A stretch of 63,307 nucleotides of DNA from an uncultured Eubacteriales bacterium. GTDB taxonomy: Bacteria > Bacillota > Clostridia > Lachnospirales > Lachnospiraceae. A program made the position numbers and the translations under genes. Within the stretch, counting starts at the first letter, position 1, and each line of letters opens with the position of its first letter. The notes beneath the pieces were generated by a model. That model made no database searches. It was not told where the DNA came from and saw only the letters and a list, made by a program, of their open reading frames with translations. Shown here one piece after another: positions 1 through 9,087 of the stretch. The stretch is taken from positions 1-63,307 of the forward strand of contig UQCD01000012.1 in assembly GCA_900539455.1 (NCBI GenBank), read 5' to 3'.

Positions 1-152
1 TCAAGACGACGAAAGAGGTGCTATCCGATTGAGCCTCCCTAAAGATTTCTCTTTACACTATTATTATATGTAAAGTTTTCAAAAAAATCAATACGATTTT
101 TAAATCAAATACCTCAAAAATTTTTTATTTTTTTACATATATTTTTATCCCC

Positions 153-181
153 TTGCAATATACTTCTTTCTCCCATATAAT
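153..181 (+). promoter_or_regulatory. sigma-A promoter of the DUF218 gene
   Basis: A TTGCAA -35 box (153-158) and a TATAAT -10 box (176-181) are separated by exactly 17 bases. They lie 60 bases upstream of the DUF218 gene at 242 and point the same way. Prediction by sequence match only. Confidence 0.7.
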
Positions 182-241
182 CTACATATATTTAACCCCT
201 ATTATATTCATTTTTATATTACTAACTTCATTGGAGGCAAA

Positions 242-1003
242 ATGACAATTTTAAGAATACTTTTATCAATTATAGGAATTACTGGTGTTACCTGGTTTTC
301 ACTACCCTTTATTTCTAACAGAATATTAAACATAGGCAATGCCTCTGGTATTTGCATTTTTCTATTAATTTTTGTATATGGAATATTTTTCAAGAAGCTA
401 AACCACCTTATTGCCTCTATATGGAAACACATAGGAGGCAAAATTGTACTTTCCTTAATTCTTGCTTTCATTTCAATTTGTTTTGTTATTGTAATTATCG
501 AAAGCTTTCTTATTATTAAAGCTAATTCCACTACACCAGAAAATGGTGCTACTGTAATCGTGCTTGGCTGTAAGGTCAGGGGTGATAAGGCATCCTTAAT
601 GCTAAGAGAGCGACTTGATGCTGCTTACGAATTTCTTATTAAACATCCTGACTCCGCCTGTATTTTGTCTGGTGGTAAAGGTGAGGGTGAAAATATTTCA
701 GAAGCAAGGTGTATGTATGATTACCTGATTGAAAAGGGTATCTCCCAAGAACGATTATATATGGAGGACAAATCCACCTCCACAAGAGAAAATCTCTCCT
801 ATTCAAAAGAAATTATTGACAGTAACAATTTAAACCCTGATATTGCCATTGCCACAAATGAATTTCATATGTATAGAGCCAGCCAGATTGCGAAAAACTT
901 AGAGCTTAACTCTACCAGCATTAGTGCTGACACAGCCTGGTGGCTCTTTCCAACATATTATTTTAGAGAACTATACGGCATAATGTATCAGTGGTTTCTA
1001 TAA
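242..1003 (+). CDS. DUF218 (YdcF/SanA/ElyC-like) membrane protein
   Basis: A 253-residue protein with three hydrophobic segments in the first ~95 residues, followed by a DUF218 domain. The domain shows a beta-strand opening (ATVIVLGCKV), a glycine-rich LSGGKGEGE loop, an S-EA pair downstream of it, and a late A-NEFHMYRA segment, all typical of the YdcF/SanA/ElyC family. Members of this family influence envelope integrity and peptidoglycan or undecaprenyl-phosphate supply in E. coli, but the biochemical activity is unsettled. The start follows a TTGGAGG ribosome binding site. Its 3' end overlaps the convergent kinase-like gene by 6 bases. Domain assignment is firm; the role is inference. Confidence 0.85.
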   Translation: MTILRILLSIIGITGVTWFSLPFISNRILNIGNASGICIFLLIFVYGIFFKKLNHLIASIWKHIGGKIVLSLILAFISICFVIVIIESFLIIKANSTTPENGATVIVLGCKVRGDKASLMLRERLDAAYEFLIKHPDSACILSGGKGEGENISEARCMYDYLIEKGISQERLYMEDKSTSTRENLSYSKEIIDSNNLNPDIAIATNEFHMYRASQIAKNLELNSTSISADTAWWLFPTYYFRELYGIMYQWFL

Positions 1004-1594
1004 AGCCTCAACCTTCTTTATATAATCCATAATCAGCTCCTTAGTTCCTACCAGCCCTAATCTACTACTATTAATACACAAATCATAGCTTCTTGAGTCG
1101 CCCCACTTCTGGTCGCAGTAGCTATTGTGATAATTCTTTCTATTTTTGTCATGTCTTGACATTTTGCTTAATGCTTCGTCCTCAGAAAGCTTGTATTTGT
1201 TCACTATTCTTTTCTGCTTTTCTTCCTTATCTCCAAGGATAAATACAGATACAACACCTTCTCTTCCTTTTAAAATATGCTCTGCACAACGGCCAACGAT
1301 TACGAAGGACTCGCCTGCGTCAGCCTTTTCTTTAATAAAATTGAACTGAAGGTCTGCAAGATTTTCTTCCATTGAGCTTGAAAATTCGCCTACTCTTCTT
1401 GAAAAAAGGAATCTTCTAGGTTTTTCGTCAAATTCATCAAAGGTTTTAGAATCAACATTCCTTTCCCTTGCAATATCATCAAGCATATTTCTGTCATAGA
1501 GTTTTATATTTAACTCGTCAGCAATCATCTCGGCAATAGCGTGACCGCCACTGCCAAACTCACGACCTACTGAAATAATCAACTGTTTTGCCAT
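998..1594 (-). CDS. cytidylate kinase-like family protein
   Basis: A 198-residue P-loop protein of the cytidylate-kinase-like family common in Clostridia. The N-terminus carries ISVGREFGSGGHAIAEMIA, where the Walker A region is altered to GREFGSGGH, followed by a YDRNML strand-helix. A second motif, FVIVGRCAEHIL, and a HDKNR lid segment (RHDKNRKNYH) also match the family. True Cmk is longer (about 220 residues) and has a canonical GPAGSGKS loop, so this is likely a paralogue with an unknown substrate. AAAGGAG lies 8 bases before the ATG. It sits 22 bases downstream of the permease gene and is probably co-transcribed with it. Confidence 0.8.
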   Translation of the reverse strand: MAKQLIISVGREFGSGGHAIAEMIADELNIKLYDRNMLDDIARERNVDSKTFDEFDEKPRRFLFSRRVGEFSSSMEENLADLQFNFIKEKADAGESFVIVGRCAEHILKGREGVVSVFILGDKEEKQKRIVNKYKLSEDEALSKMSRHDKNRKNYHNSYCDQKWGDSRSYDLCINSSRLGLVGTKELIMDYIKKVEAL

Positions 1595-1616
1595 TTCATT
1601 TACTCCTTTCTTCTAT

Positions 1617-2978
1617 TTACATACAGTAACGAATGAAAATCATTGCCATTGATACGGCAATAACAATAATTGTTGCTGGAACTGCTGATTTACAATACTT
1701 GCCCCAGCCAATCATATAACCATTCTTAGCTGCTACTGAAGTACCTACTACATTAGCACTTGCTCCGATTGGAGTTGCACTACCGCCAATATCTGTTCCC
1801 ATTGATAAGGTCCATGCCAATGTGGCAAGTGGCACACCTGTTGATGCAGCAAGACTGTTAATTACAGGTATCATTGTAGCTGCAAAAGGAATATTATCAA
1901 CAAAAGCACTTGCAAAGGCAGATACCCAGATAATAATTGCAACCATTACCATAATATTTCCACCACTTACCTTACCGATAAACGATGCTATTATCTCTAA
2001 TATACCAGTCTGTTCAAGACCCCCTACTACCATAAATAAGCCGATAAAGAAAAGTAATGTCTTATAATCTACCTTCTTAAGAAGCGAAAGTGCGTGCTTT
2101 CCTGCTGTGGCTAATGTTGCAATAGCCACTACTGCACCAATAAAAGCAACTGTAAGACCGGTCTGTGCGTGAGTAATGAGCATTACAACTGCACAGGCAA
2201 AAATAACTGAGCTTACAATAAACTCTCTCTTACTTGATATAGCTTCCTTTGGCTCTGGAAGTGTCTTAGGGTCTACAGCCTCACCTGTTGTTACAGAAAG
2301 CTCTTTTCTGTATACAAGGTAAAAATAAATCACTACTAAAATTAAACATATTCCGGCAATCAGACCTGTATTTGTTAAGAAGTCCGCAAAAGAATATCCC
2401 AAAGAAGTACCAATTATAATGTTTGGTGGGTCACCACACATTGTTGCCGAGCCTCCAAGATTTGCACAGAAAATTTCTGACAAAATCATTGGTATAGGAT
2501 TAAACTTTAACAGCTTTGCTAATTCTACTGTTACAGCTGCTAAAAATAGTATAACTGTAATACTGTCAATAAACATTGATAATATAGCCGACATTACCAT
2601 AAAAGTAATGAAAAGTGGTATAGTTTTGTAATTAACAAGCTTTGCCAGTCGCATACACAACCATCTGAAGAAACCAGCCTTAGCCATTCCTTCAACCATT
2701 ATCATCATACCTGCTATAAAGATAATTGTTGCCCAATTAATGCCTGATGAAGTTTCGCTTGATTCTCCGGCAGCATACCAAAACTGTGTTGTAAAAATAC
2801 CCTTTACATTAAGAGTTTCAACTATGGCATTTACATCTCTCATTGCAATGCCAAATACTACTACTAATGTTAGTAAACCACATACTAATGTAACATATTG
2901 TCTTTCAATCTTATCCATTACTATGAGTATAAACATTGCAGCAAAAATAATGACCGCTAATATTTGTGGTATAGTCAT
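1617..2978 (-). CDS. SLC13/ArsB-NhaD superfamily permease
   Basis: A polytopic inner-membrane transporter (about 453 residues, 11-12 hydrophobic segments) of the ion-transporter superfamily that includes DASS, CitMHS, ArsB and NhaD. Two family signatures are visible: CGDPPNIIIG in the first half, and GTDIGGSATPIGASANVVG in the second, the paired re-entrant hairpins that form the substrate site. The substrate (dicarboxylate, arsenite or Na+/H+) cannot be told from sequence. I place the start at 2978 rather than 3011 because AGGAGG sits 8 bases before this internal ATG; the upstream reading lacks such a site. It has its own promoter and leads the kinase-like gene. Confidence 0.82.
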   Translation of the reverse strand: MTIPQILAVIIFAAMFILIVMDKIERQYVTLVCGLLTLVVVFGIAMRDVNAIVETLNVKGIFTTQFWYAAGESSETSSGINWATIIFIAGMMIMVEGMAKAGFFRWLCMRLAKLVNYKTIPLFITFMVMSAILSMFIDSITVILFLAAVTVELAKLLKFNPIPMILSEIFCANLGGSATMCGDPPNIIIGTSLGYSFADFLTNTGLIAGICLILVVIYFYLVYRKELSVTTGEAVDPKTLPEPKEAISSKREFIVSSVIFACAVVMLITHAQTGLTVAFIGAVVAIATLATAGKHALSLLKKVDYKTLLFFIGLFMVVGGLEQTGILEIIASFIGKVSGGNIMVMVAIIIWVSAFASAFVDNIPFAATMIPVINSLAASTGVPLATLAWTLSMGTDIGGSATPIGASANVVGTSVAAKNGYMIGWGKYCKSAVPATIIVIAVSMAMIFIRYCM

Positions 2979-3021
2979 TTTTCTTCCTCCTGTTTCGTCT
3001 ATTTTAGACATTTTCCTAGGT

Positions 3022-3051
3022 ATGATAACACTTTTAATCCTCTAATGTAAA
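3022..3051 (-). promoter_or_regulatory. putative promoter of the permease operon
   Basis: On the minus strand TTTACA (-35) and TATCAT (-10) are separated by 18 bases, giving a predicted start near 3015, about 37 bases before the permease ATG. It lies between the T4P-operon terminator and the permease gene. Confidence 0.5.
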
Positions 3052-3129
3052 GCATTATTTTATTTTTCTTTTATTCTATTTTTATTACCCGTTAATAAAT
3101 TACCACTTAATCAATTTTTGTATATCTGC

Positions 3130-3166
3130 AAAAAACACTATCCCAGATTTCTCTAAGATAGTGTTT
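3130..3166 (-). terminator. intrinsic terminator ending the pilus operon
   Basis: Read on the minus strand, AACACTATCTTAGA and TCTGGGATAGTGTT fold into a long stem around a GAAA loop, followed by a T-run. It lies about 20 bases after the stop codon of the 1,508-residue protein, so it closes the T4P operon. Confidence 0.85.
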
Positions 3167-3187
3167 ATATTTTTATATGTTTAGTTT

Positions 3188-6100
3188 TTAGTCTAATGCA
3201 AACAAATCTCTTGTTGTAAGCTTAGCTCTTGCAGAACCTGTTGCACCGTACATATCAGTTGCTTCAATAAGGAAATACGCTCCATCAGCAATAATCTGAT
3301 TTTTTATTTCTGTTTTTGCTTCGTTTGATGCTAAGGCTGGGCAATCAGCTATTGCAATTTTAACTTCCTTAGCATTGTAAAGCTTATTGCCATTTCTTGC
3401 ATAGGTTTCCATAACCACATCTACGCCTTCATCATATACGCCATTTTTATTCTTATCCCAGATAACTCTACCACTTTCAAATACACCAACCTTGCTCCAA
3501 TCACCATCTGCTGTATCTATAGTAGCTAAATCCTGGTCAGTAGCCTTGAATCTAACTGAGTAATTATCACCTACACTTGCATAGATATTATAAATACCAC
3601 TGCCTAAGGCACCATTTGTAACCACTACCTCTGGCGCAGCATTACCAGAATCAATAGCTTTAATAATTGTATTAACGAAAAGTTTTAACTCATCTGCACT
3701 ATTAATATCTGCATGACCTGCACCTGTATATGTTACATTACCCTTAGAGTAAATGTAGTAGTTATTCTGGCCATCTTTTCTTGTGTAATTGTAGTAGCCG
3801 CTATCTGTACTTAATGTGTACCATACTACTAAGTCCTCATCCTCCATATCCAGCTGATAATACTGTGCGTGAGTAGTAGATATTCCAACACTATCTCCTA
3901 TTTTGTATGGGAACATAGTAACCTGACCCTCATTTACCTTGTCAACTCTGGTAGATGTCCACCAGCAATTTGTTTTTGTGGTAAGTATATTATTAGGGTC
4001 ATTAAATGGTTTTACAATATACCAGCCATTATTACTATTAGTTGTACTATAGTTTGACACAAGGCCCTGTCTTAAAAGAACCCAGTCACTAAAGCCTTGT
4101 AATTCTTCTACATAGTATTTTCCGTCAGAAGACTTATTTGAATAACCCATCTGCTTATCATTAGCATATGTAGGCTTTCCTTTACCATCTCTGTCAGCTT
4201 TAGCTAAGGTTACACCATATCTGTCCATTCCTGTGGAATTTCTAAGGAATAATGTAAGGTTAGTACACATCTTATCATTATCAATATGATTTGTTGCAGC
4301 CCATCCATTTTCTATATAAACTCTGTCTGAAAACCTATTTATTGATGATACTGTTGTACCACTATATGTGCCATTAGAGTTCTTTGAATAGCTTCCATTA
4401 ATCTGTACATAATTGTTTGATGAATTAAAGCTCATCGTATCATGTGCAAACATTACTGAGTTGCCATTATCTATAAAGTCCCTAATACAATCCAAAGCAC
4501 CATACATATTAGAAATATCATCACCACGATATATATCACCAAAGCCTAAAACTACCATATCATAGAAGTTTGCATTAATATAATCCTTTGCAGTATTATA
4601 ATCAGTTCCTCTAATATATGGGTCTGCCTTTGTAAACTTGTTTTCAAACTCATATGTATACATCGTATGAACTGTAATATTATATCCTACAAGACCATTA
4701 TTAATTGCAGTAAGCTTCTGTCCAAATAATGGATTTTTAGCCTGTGGCTGTCCCAAGCCATTTAAGGTATAGGACATATCAAGTGCTAACGAAGCCTTAT
4801 TTGCTGAATACTGAGGATTTGGAATTATCTGTAGTACCTTTACATCCTGTACTTCTGATGCCCTGACCGCTGTATATCCAATGTAGGATGATCGCAAGGT
4901 CGACTCATTAGCTCCCTTCATCTGGGCTACTTCAACCTTATAGGCAACAAGACCATTTTCATTATCAGCAAGCTTTGCGCTAAACTTCACATCTGCGTGG
5001 CCACTTGCATCTGTAACTACCATTAAAGTCTTATAAATTTCATTTGTATCATCAGTTACTATTTTGCCTGTATCAGCAAATACACCATTACCATCTTTAT
5101 CAATAATAAGCTTTACCTTATATTGTGTATTGGCATAAGAGTCAATAGAAAATTCAAATGCTAATGTACGATCATAACCGTCTGGCATTTTTATAACACT
5201 ATCACCATTACCATTTGTTACATATGTAACAGGTGTTGGTGTTTTTTTAAAATCAAGTTTTGGTGACATAGCATTAATATGTGTAATAAAGCCGGCAAGA
5301 TTTGACTCTCTTAAGTAGTTTGCCTCTGAGCCTGGTGCTGTAACACTATTCATAAGCTGTGCAAGGTGTGAAGTCGGATAAATCTTTGCACCATCATTGT
5401 CATATACACAGTCCGCAAATACCATTAACTTTCCTGCAGCTGCATAGTCCTGTAATGCCTTCATTGTCTTAGCCGTAATATCATTATCACTAAATCTGGC
5501 ATTACCTACCTTATCACTAAATACCTCATTCATCATATTTACATTACTTCTGGCAGCCTTTTTGTAATCCTTGTAATAATATGATGTATCAATAGTACCT
5601 AGTAGGTCGCTACTATTGAATAAGGTTGTAAGTGTTTCCCACTGATAGTCAGTCCATAATCTTCTAGTGTTTGAATTAAGTGTGAAAACCTGATTATATC
5701 TAACCTGATTTGACAGCTCATTATTATCACTTGAACCAACAAATCTTGTACTATTCCAATTATATTTACTATATCTGGTTGTTTCCGGATAGTCATTCAT
5801 TCTTAAAATATATGAGCCACCCTGAACATTTGTAATAGCATTGCCTCCAAACTTATCTGTATTTGAACTATATCCACCATTATATCTTGCATATTCCCAT
5901 GGCATCCATCCCATAAGTGTACTTGAAAGCTTTGTAAGATCTCCATAGGCAAGATAAATATATCCGTCAAGATTTTTATCATTGTATCTGGTTACGCCAC
6001 TGCTGTCTTTATTAAGCATTCCTGTATCATCACTTATTATAATAACATCATAGGTTGAAATAAGGTCTGTTGTTATTGTATTAAGTGTTTTTGTAGATAC

Positions 6101-7714
6101 ACTCGTAACCTCCATATACTCTTTATAATTTGTTGCTGTCCAAGACGAAGTATTAATGTTCATCCTTTTGGCTAAAGCCTTTGCACCTTCATATCCACTA
6201 TATTTAAAAGAATTGCTTGGCTCTACCTCTAATACATTTATCTTTCCATAATCATATTTTGGTACATACGAGCCCTTACAACCAAGAAGGTATCTAACAA
6301 TATCTGCAACTGTTTTATTGTTAAGTCCTCTCTCTGTCAAGCCCTTGTATTGTCCTTCATTTACCTTATTTACCAGATTTGAAGGAACCATTCTCGCATC
6401 ATTATTGTGTACCCAATAGTCATTTGTAACTCTCTTTGATGCATTTGGATTTGTATCTATACATTGACTTGCATCTACTACCTTCAAAATATCCTCATGG
6501 TTAAACTCATTAATGAATTTCATTGTCTTTGAAGGAAGTGGAGCCGTGGTTTCTTCAACTGTTGTTTCTACCTCACTTGTAGTTTCGCCTTCGCTGGTTT
6601 CTTCTTCAACTGTTGTAGTTTCTGGCTGTGTAGTTGCTGTTTCTTCTGTTTCATAGCACAATGCAGCAGTAGGAACACCTGTAGATGTAAGGAACTTGTT
6701 TCCAGCAACATCTACTGTAGACATATGATTATTCATAAAATCATCATACTGTGTAGTTTCCAACATTCTATATATCATAGAAAGCTTATACATATTGCTG
6801 CTCTTTGATATTCCACCTTCAGTAAGCGTAGCACTAAAAATAACTGGAGTTTGTGAATATTTACCTGTTCCAAGTAAATCTCTACCCTTCTCCATGTAAT
6901 CAAGAAGCTTCTTTGCCATTTCCCAGGAAATATCACGGCTGACATACTTATCGCCTACTTTTTCATAGGTATCATAAGTAATACTTGTAGAATTGCTTAC
7001 CTTAAATTCCTCATATGTATCACCTGTTTTCTTATATACACCAGTCGTATCAGCTGCTTTTCCCGTAGCTAATACATTTCCAGTATAATAATTATATGCC
7101 TGTACTGTACTATTATCCTGAATAGTTGCAGTAAGTATAATCAAATCAGCCTCTTCTATATCCTTATCAGTAAGGTCATTGGCTTCTACTGTGTTTACAC
7201 GAACTCTGCCTTCCAAAAGGGAACGATATGGCTCTGTTAAAACATCATTGTAAAAGGTCTTTGTACATCTAATCTCATATTTGTCCTGAAATGAATTATA
7301 TTTCATTTCATATCCGAAGTTTGAGAAGTAGCTGTTTATCTTAATCCACTCATTTTTCTTTCCGTATGCACCCTGCTCAATATAAAATCTTTGTAACTCA
7401 CTTTGAGATTTTGAAAGTATTCCCTTCTCTACCTCATCAGAGCCAACAAAGTACTTGAACTCGCCCATACCTGCATATGGCACAACCTCAAGAATAGTAA
7501 AGTATTTTTGCTTACCTTCTGTGATACGGTCGACAATATCAGAAAGATAGGTTTTTTCTTCAAGTGTTTCTGGATTTTCTCCCTTAGCCTCCATACTGCT
7601 GACACCGTATGCAACTGCGCCTACAACCAAAGCTAATATGAGCACGCTACAGGTCATTTTTGCTGCGATACTCATTTTTAGGATTTTGTTTCTAAATTTT
7701 TTTAGTTTTTTCAT
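3188..7714 (-). CDS. giant DUF5057-like surface protein of the pilus operon
   Basis: A 1,508-residue exported protein, last gene of the T4P operon. Residues 20-40 form a signal-anchor segment; there is no prepilin motif. A Thr/Glu-rich linker spans about 354-395. Three segments look like copies of one alpha/beta module: ILEVVP (74-79) with DLIILT (190-195), VLEVEP (494-499) with YDVIIIS (555-561), and VLQIIP (970-975) with YDMVVLG (1051-1057). Each is followed by a third strand (PVIFSA ~290, KLMVFAD ~762, NSVMFAHD ~1085). This resembles a class I glutamine-amidotransferase-like fold without an obvious catalytic Cys. Two DxDxNGxxxD-type loops (DKDGNGVFAD ~873; DKNKNGVYDEG near the C-terminus) could bind calcium. 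I recall such proteins as DUF5057. A pilus-associated adhesin role is inference. Confidence 0.75.
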   Translation of the reverse strand: MKKLKKFRNKILKMSIAAKMTCSVLILALVVGAVAYGVSSMEAKGENPETLEEKTYLSDIVDRITEGKQKYFTILEVVPYAGMGEFKYFVGSDEVEKGILSKSQSELQRFYIEQGAYGKKNEWIKINSYFSNFGYEMKYNSFQDKYEIRCTKTFYNDVLTEPYRSLLEGRVRVNTVEANDLTDKDIEEADLIILTATIQDNSTVQAYNYYTGNVLATGKAADTTGVYKKTGDTYEEFKVSNSTSITYDTYEKVGDKYVSRDISWEMAKKLLDYMEKGRDLLGTGKYSQTPVIFSATLTEGGISKSSNMYKLSMIYRMLETTQYDDFMNNHMSTVDVAGNKFLTSTGVPTAALCYETEETATTQPETTTVEEETSEGETTSEVETTVEETTAPLPSKTMKFINEFNHEDILKVVDASQCIDTNPNASKRVTNDYWVHNNDARMVPSNLVNKVNEGQYKGLTERGLNNKTVADIVRYLLGCKGSYVPKYDYGKINVLEVEPSNSFKYSGYEGAKALAKRMNINTSSWTATNYKEYMEVTSVSTKTLNTITTDLISTYDVIIISDDTGMLNKDSSGVTRYNDKNLDGYIYLAYGDLTKLSSTLMGWMPWEYARYNGGYSSNTDKFGGNAITNVQGGSYILRMNDYPETTRYSKYNWNSTRFVGSSDNNELSNQVRYNQVFTLNSNTRRLWTDYQWETLTTLFNSSDLLGTIDTSYYYKDYKKAARSNVNMMNEVFSDKVGNARFSDNDITAKTMKALQDYAAAGKLMVFADCVYDNDGAKIYPTSHLAQLMNSVTAPGSEANYLRESNLAGFITHINAMSPKLDFKKTPTPVTYVTNGNGDSVIKMPDGYDRTLAFEFSIDSYANTQYKVKLIIDKDGNGVFADTGKIVTDDTNEIYKTLMVVTDASGHADVKFSAKLADNENGLVAYKVEVAQMKGANESTLRSSYIGYTAVRASEVQDVKVLQIIPNPQYSANKASLALDMSYTLNGLGQPQAKNPLFGQKLTAINNGLVGYNITVHTMYTYEFENKFTKADPYIRGTDYNTAKDYINANFYDMVVLGFGDIYRGDDISNMYGALDCIRDFIDNGNSVMFAHDTMSFNSSNNYVQINGSYSKNSNGTYSGTTVSSINRFSDRVYIENGWAATNHIDNDKMCTNLTLFLRNSTGMDRYGVTLAKADRDGKGKPTYANDKQMGYSNKSSDGKYYVEELQGFSDWVLLRQGLVSNYSTTNSNNGWYIVKPFNDPNNILTTKTNCWWTSTRVDKVNEGQVTMFPYKIGDSVGISTTHAQYYQLDMEDEDLVVWYTLSTDSGYYNYTRKDGQNNYYIYSKGNVTYTGAGHADINSADELKLFVNTIIKAIDSGNAAPEVVVTNGALGSGIYNIYASVGDNYSVRFKATDQDLATIDTADGDWSKVGVFESGRVIWDKNKNGVYDEGVDVVMETYARNGNKLYNAKEVKIAIADCPALASNEAKTEIKNQIIADGAYFLIEATDMYGATGSARAKLTTRDLFALD

Positions 7715-7732
7715 AATATTCTCCTTAAAATC

Positions 7733-8470
7733 CTACTTTACAGTAAACTCTTTGCCATTAACTACTACTTTTTTTAATTGATTTCTAACTGTAATCTTCA
7801 CTACCTCTGTTTTATCGGATTTTCCATTACTAACATTTAGTTCAATATTTAAAATAATTGGATTGGCATATCCGGTATGTTCCAAAATAGTTTCGTGGGG
7901 TATCTTTTCTACTTCCTTGTAGGTTTTACAGCTATCATCTATAGAAACCTTAAATTTCTTAACACTGCTTGATATACGGTTTCCCTTAGTAAGACTTGCT
8001 TCTTTTGACTTTGTAATATACAGTGAATTTGAATCTGGCTTAAAGGTTATAATTCTTTCTGTTGTAATACTTGCAGTTGTTGCACCCGTAGTTGCTGCCT
8101 CTATAGGCTCTGTTGCAATGCTCTCGTCCGCAGCTCCTGTAGTTGCTGCTTCTATAGGCTCTGTCGTAACTGGCTGTAATGCCTCATCACTTCCCCTGGT
8201 TCCTGTATAAAGGGTAAGTGTCTGGTCGCCATCGCCATTATCCACAATATCTATCGTTTTAGCTTCCATTAAGGTTTCTGATAAAAATCCATCTACAACC
8301 TGAAATTCATTTTGCAAATCAATGTTCTTGTTTTCATTATTAAACAAATTAGAACTATTAACTATGAGTAATGAAATCATTACAATAACAATTCCACTAA
8401 TGGCTAATGCTACCAGTAATTCTACCAATGAAAAGCCTTGATTATTTAATTTTGAATTATTGTCTTTCAT
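7733..8470 (-). CDS. type IV prepilin-like minor pilin with tandem Thr-rich repeats
   Basis: A 245-residue pseudopilin. The class III leader peptidase site is clear: a short charged leader ending in NNQG, then FSLVELLVALAISG with the conserved glutamate at +5 and a long hydrophobic helix. Residues 103-136 hold two near-identical 17-residue units starting TEPIEAATTGA plus a partial third, probably a flexible exposed linker. It lies 18 bases before the giant surface protein gene and 11 bases after the preceding prepilin, so it is in the T4P operon. GspJ/PilW-like minor pilin is the best guess; no function beyond pilus assembly or tip composition can be read. Confidence 0.85.
   Translation of the reverse strand: MKDNNSKLNNQGFSLVELLVALAISGIVIVMISLLIVNSSNLFNNENKNIDLQNEFQVVDGFLSETLMEAKTIDIVDNGDGDQTLTLYTGTRGSDEALQPVTTEPIEAATTGAADESIATEPIEAATTGATTASITTERIITFKPDSNSLYITKSKEASLTKGNRISSSVKKFKVSIDDSCKTYKEVEKIPHETILEHTGYANPIILNIELNVSNGKSDKTEVVKITVRNQLKKVVVNGKEFTVK
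8063..8164 (-). repeat. 51-bp in-frame tandem repeat in a minor pilin
   Basis: Two adjacent 51-bp units (17 codons each, starting TEPIEAATTGA) plus the beginning of a third. The in-frame length permits copy-number change by slippage without breaking the gene. Confidence 0.8.
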
Positions 8471-8481
8471 TATCCCACCAC

Positions 8482-9087
8482 CTATTCAATAACTTCATAT
8501 TTGCCAGTCAGGGTGTATACTGCAATTTTCTTTGTGTAGCTGCCTCTATTAATTATAAAATAAATAATATCCGAAGGTTCCTGACCTATTGTATGTTTTA
8601 ATGTATATCCTGATATTCTCATATCCGAAATAGACCCTTGTGTCTGTGAAAATACCAGTCTTAAGGTATTCTTTTCAGAATTTAACGATACCTTTGCTGC
8701 ATCCTTATCATCACCATTTATAAAAGACACCTCTAGGTCACCCTTGTAAACTTGTTTTTCTATTACCTCGTAACTTCTTTTTTCGTTTCCTTTATCATCC
8801 TTTGTAATAGTTACTTTATTTAAAGTATATGTGAAATCTCCACTTTTTTTATCATATGAGATTTCTACATTCCACTCGTCGGCAGCTATTGAGGTAGCCT
8901 TAGTCCTTGCAGTTGAAATAAAATCTTCTATACCTCTGGCTGCCTGTTTTGCATATGTATTTGTAAACAGTGAAATTCCTGTAACTACACCACCGACCAC
9001 TATCGCCATTATTGCTACAACAACCAGCAATTCGACTAATGATAAACCATGGTTATTAAGTTTTTCCTTCTTATTTTCCATCATCAT
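8482..9087 (-). CDS. type IV prepilin-like minor pilin (GspH/FimT-like)
   Basis: A 201-residue prepilin. The leader ends NNHG and the mature part starts LSLVELLVVVAIMA, with Glu at +5; the +1 residue is Leu instead of the usual Phe, which PilD enzymes generally tolerate if methylated less well. The remainder is a short beta-rich pilin head with no cysteine pair. Its ATG lies inside the end of the PilX-like gene (17-base overlap), which implies translational coupling, and three ATGs in a row follow a TTGGAG site, so the exact start is uncertain by up to two codons. Minor pilin of the T4P operon. Confidence 0.83.
   Translation of the reverse strand: MMMENKKEKLNNHGLSLVELLVVVAIMAIVVGGVVTGISLFTNTYAKQAARGIEDFISTARTKATSIAADEWNVEISYDKKSGDFTYTLNKVTITKDDKGNEKRSYEVIEKQVYKGDLEVSFINGDDKDAAKVSLNSEKNTLRLVFSQTQGSISDMRISGYTLKHTIGQEPSDIIYFIINRGSYTKKIAVYTLTGKYEVIE

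Noticed and set aside
1..75. A possible 3' end of a plus-strand coding region, or tRNA-like folding on the minus strand
   Set aside because: Two frames stay open to stops at 42 and 75, but the piece is too short to identify; no T-arm or anticodon stem is visible for a tRNA.
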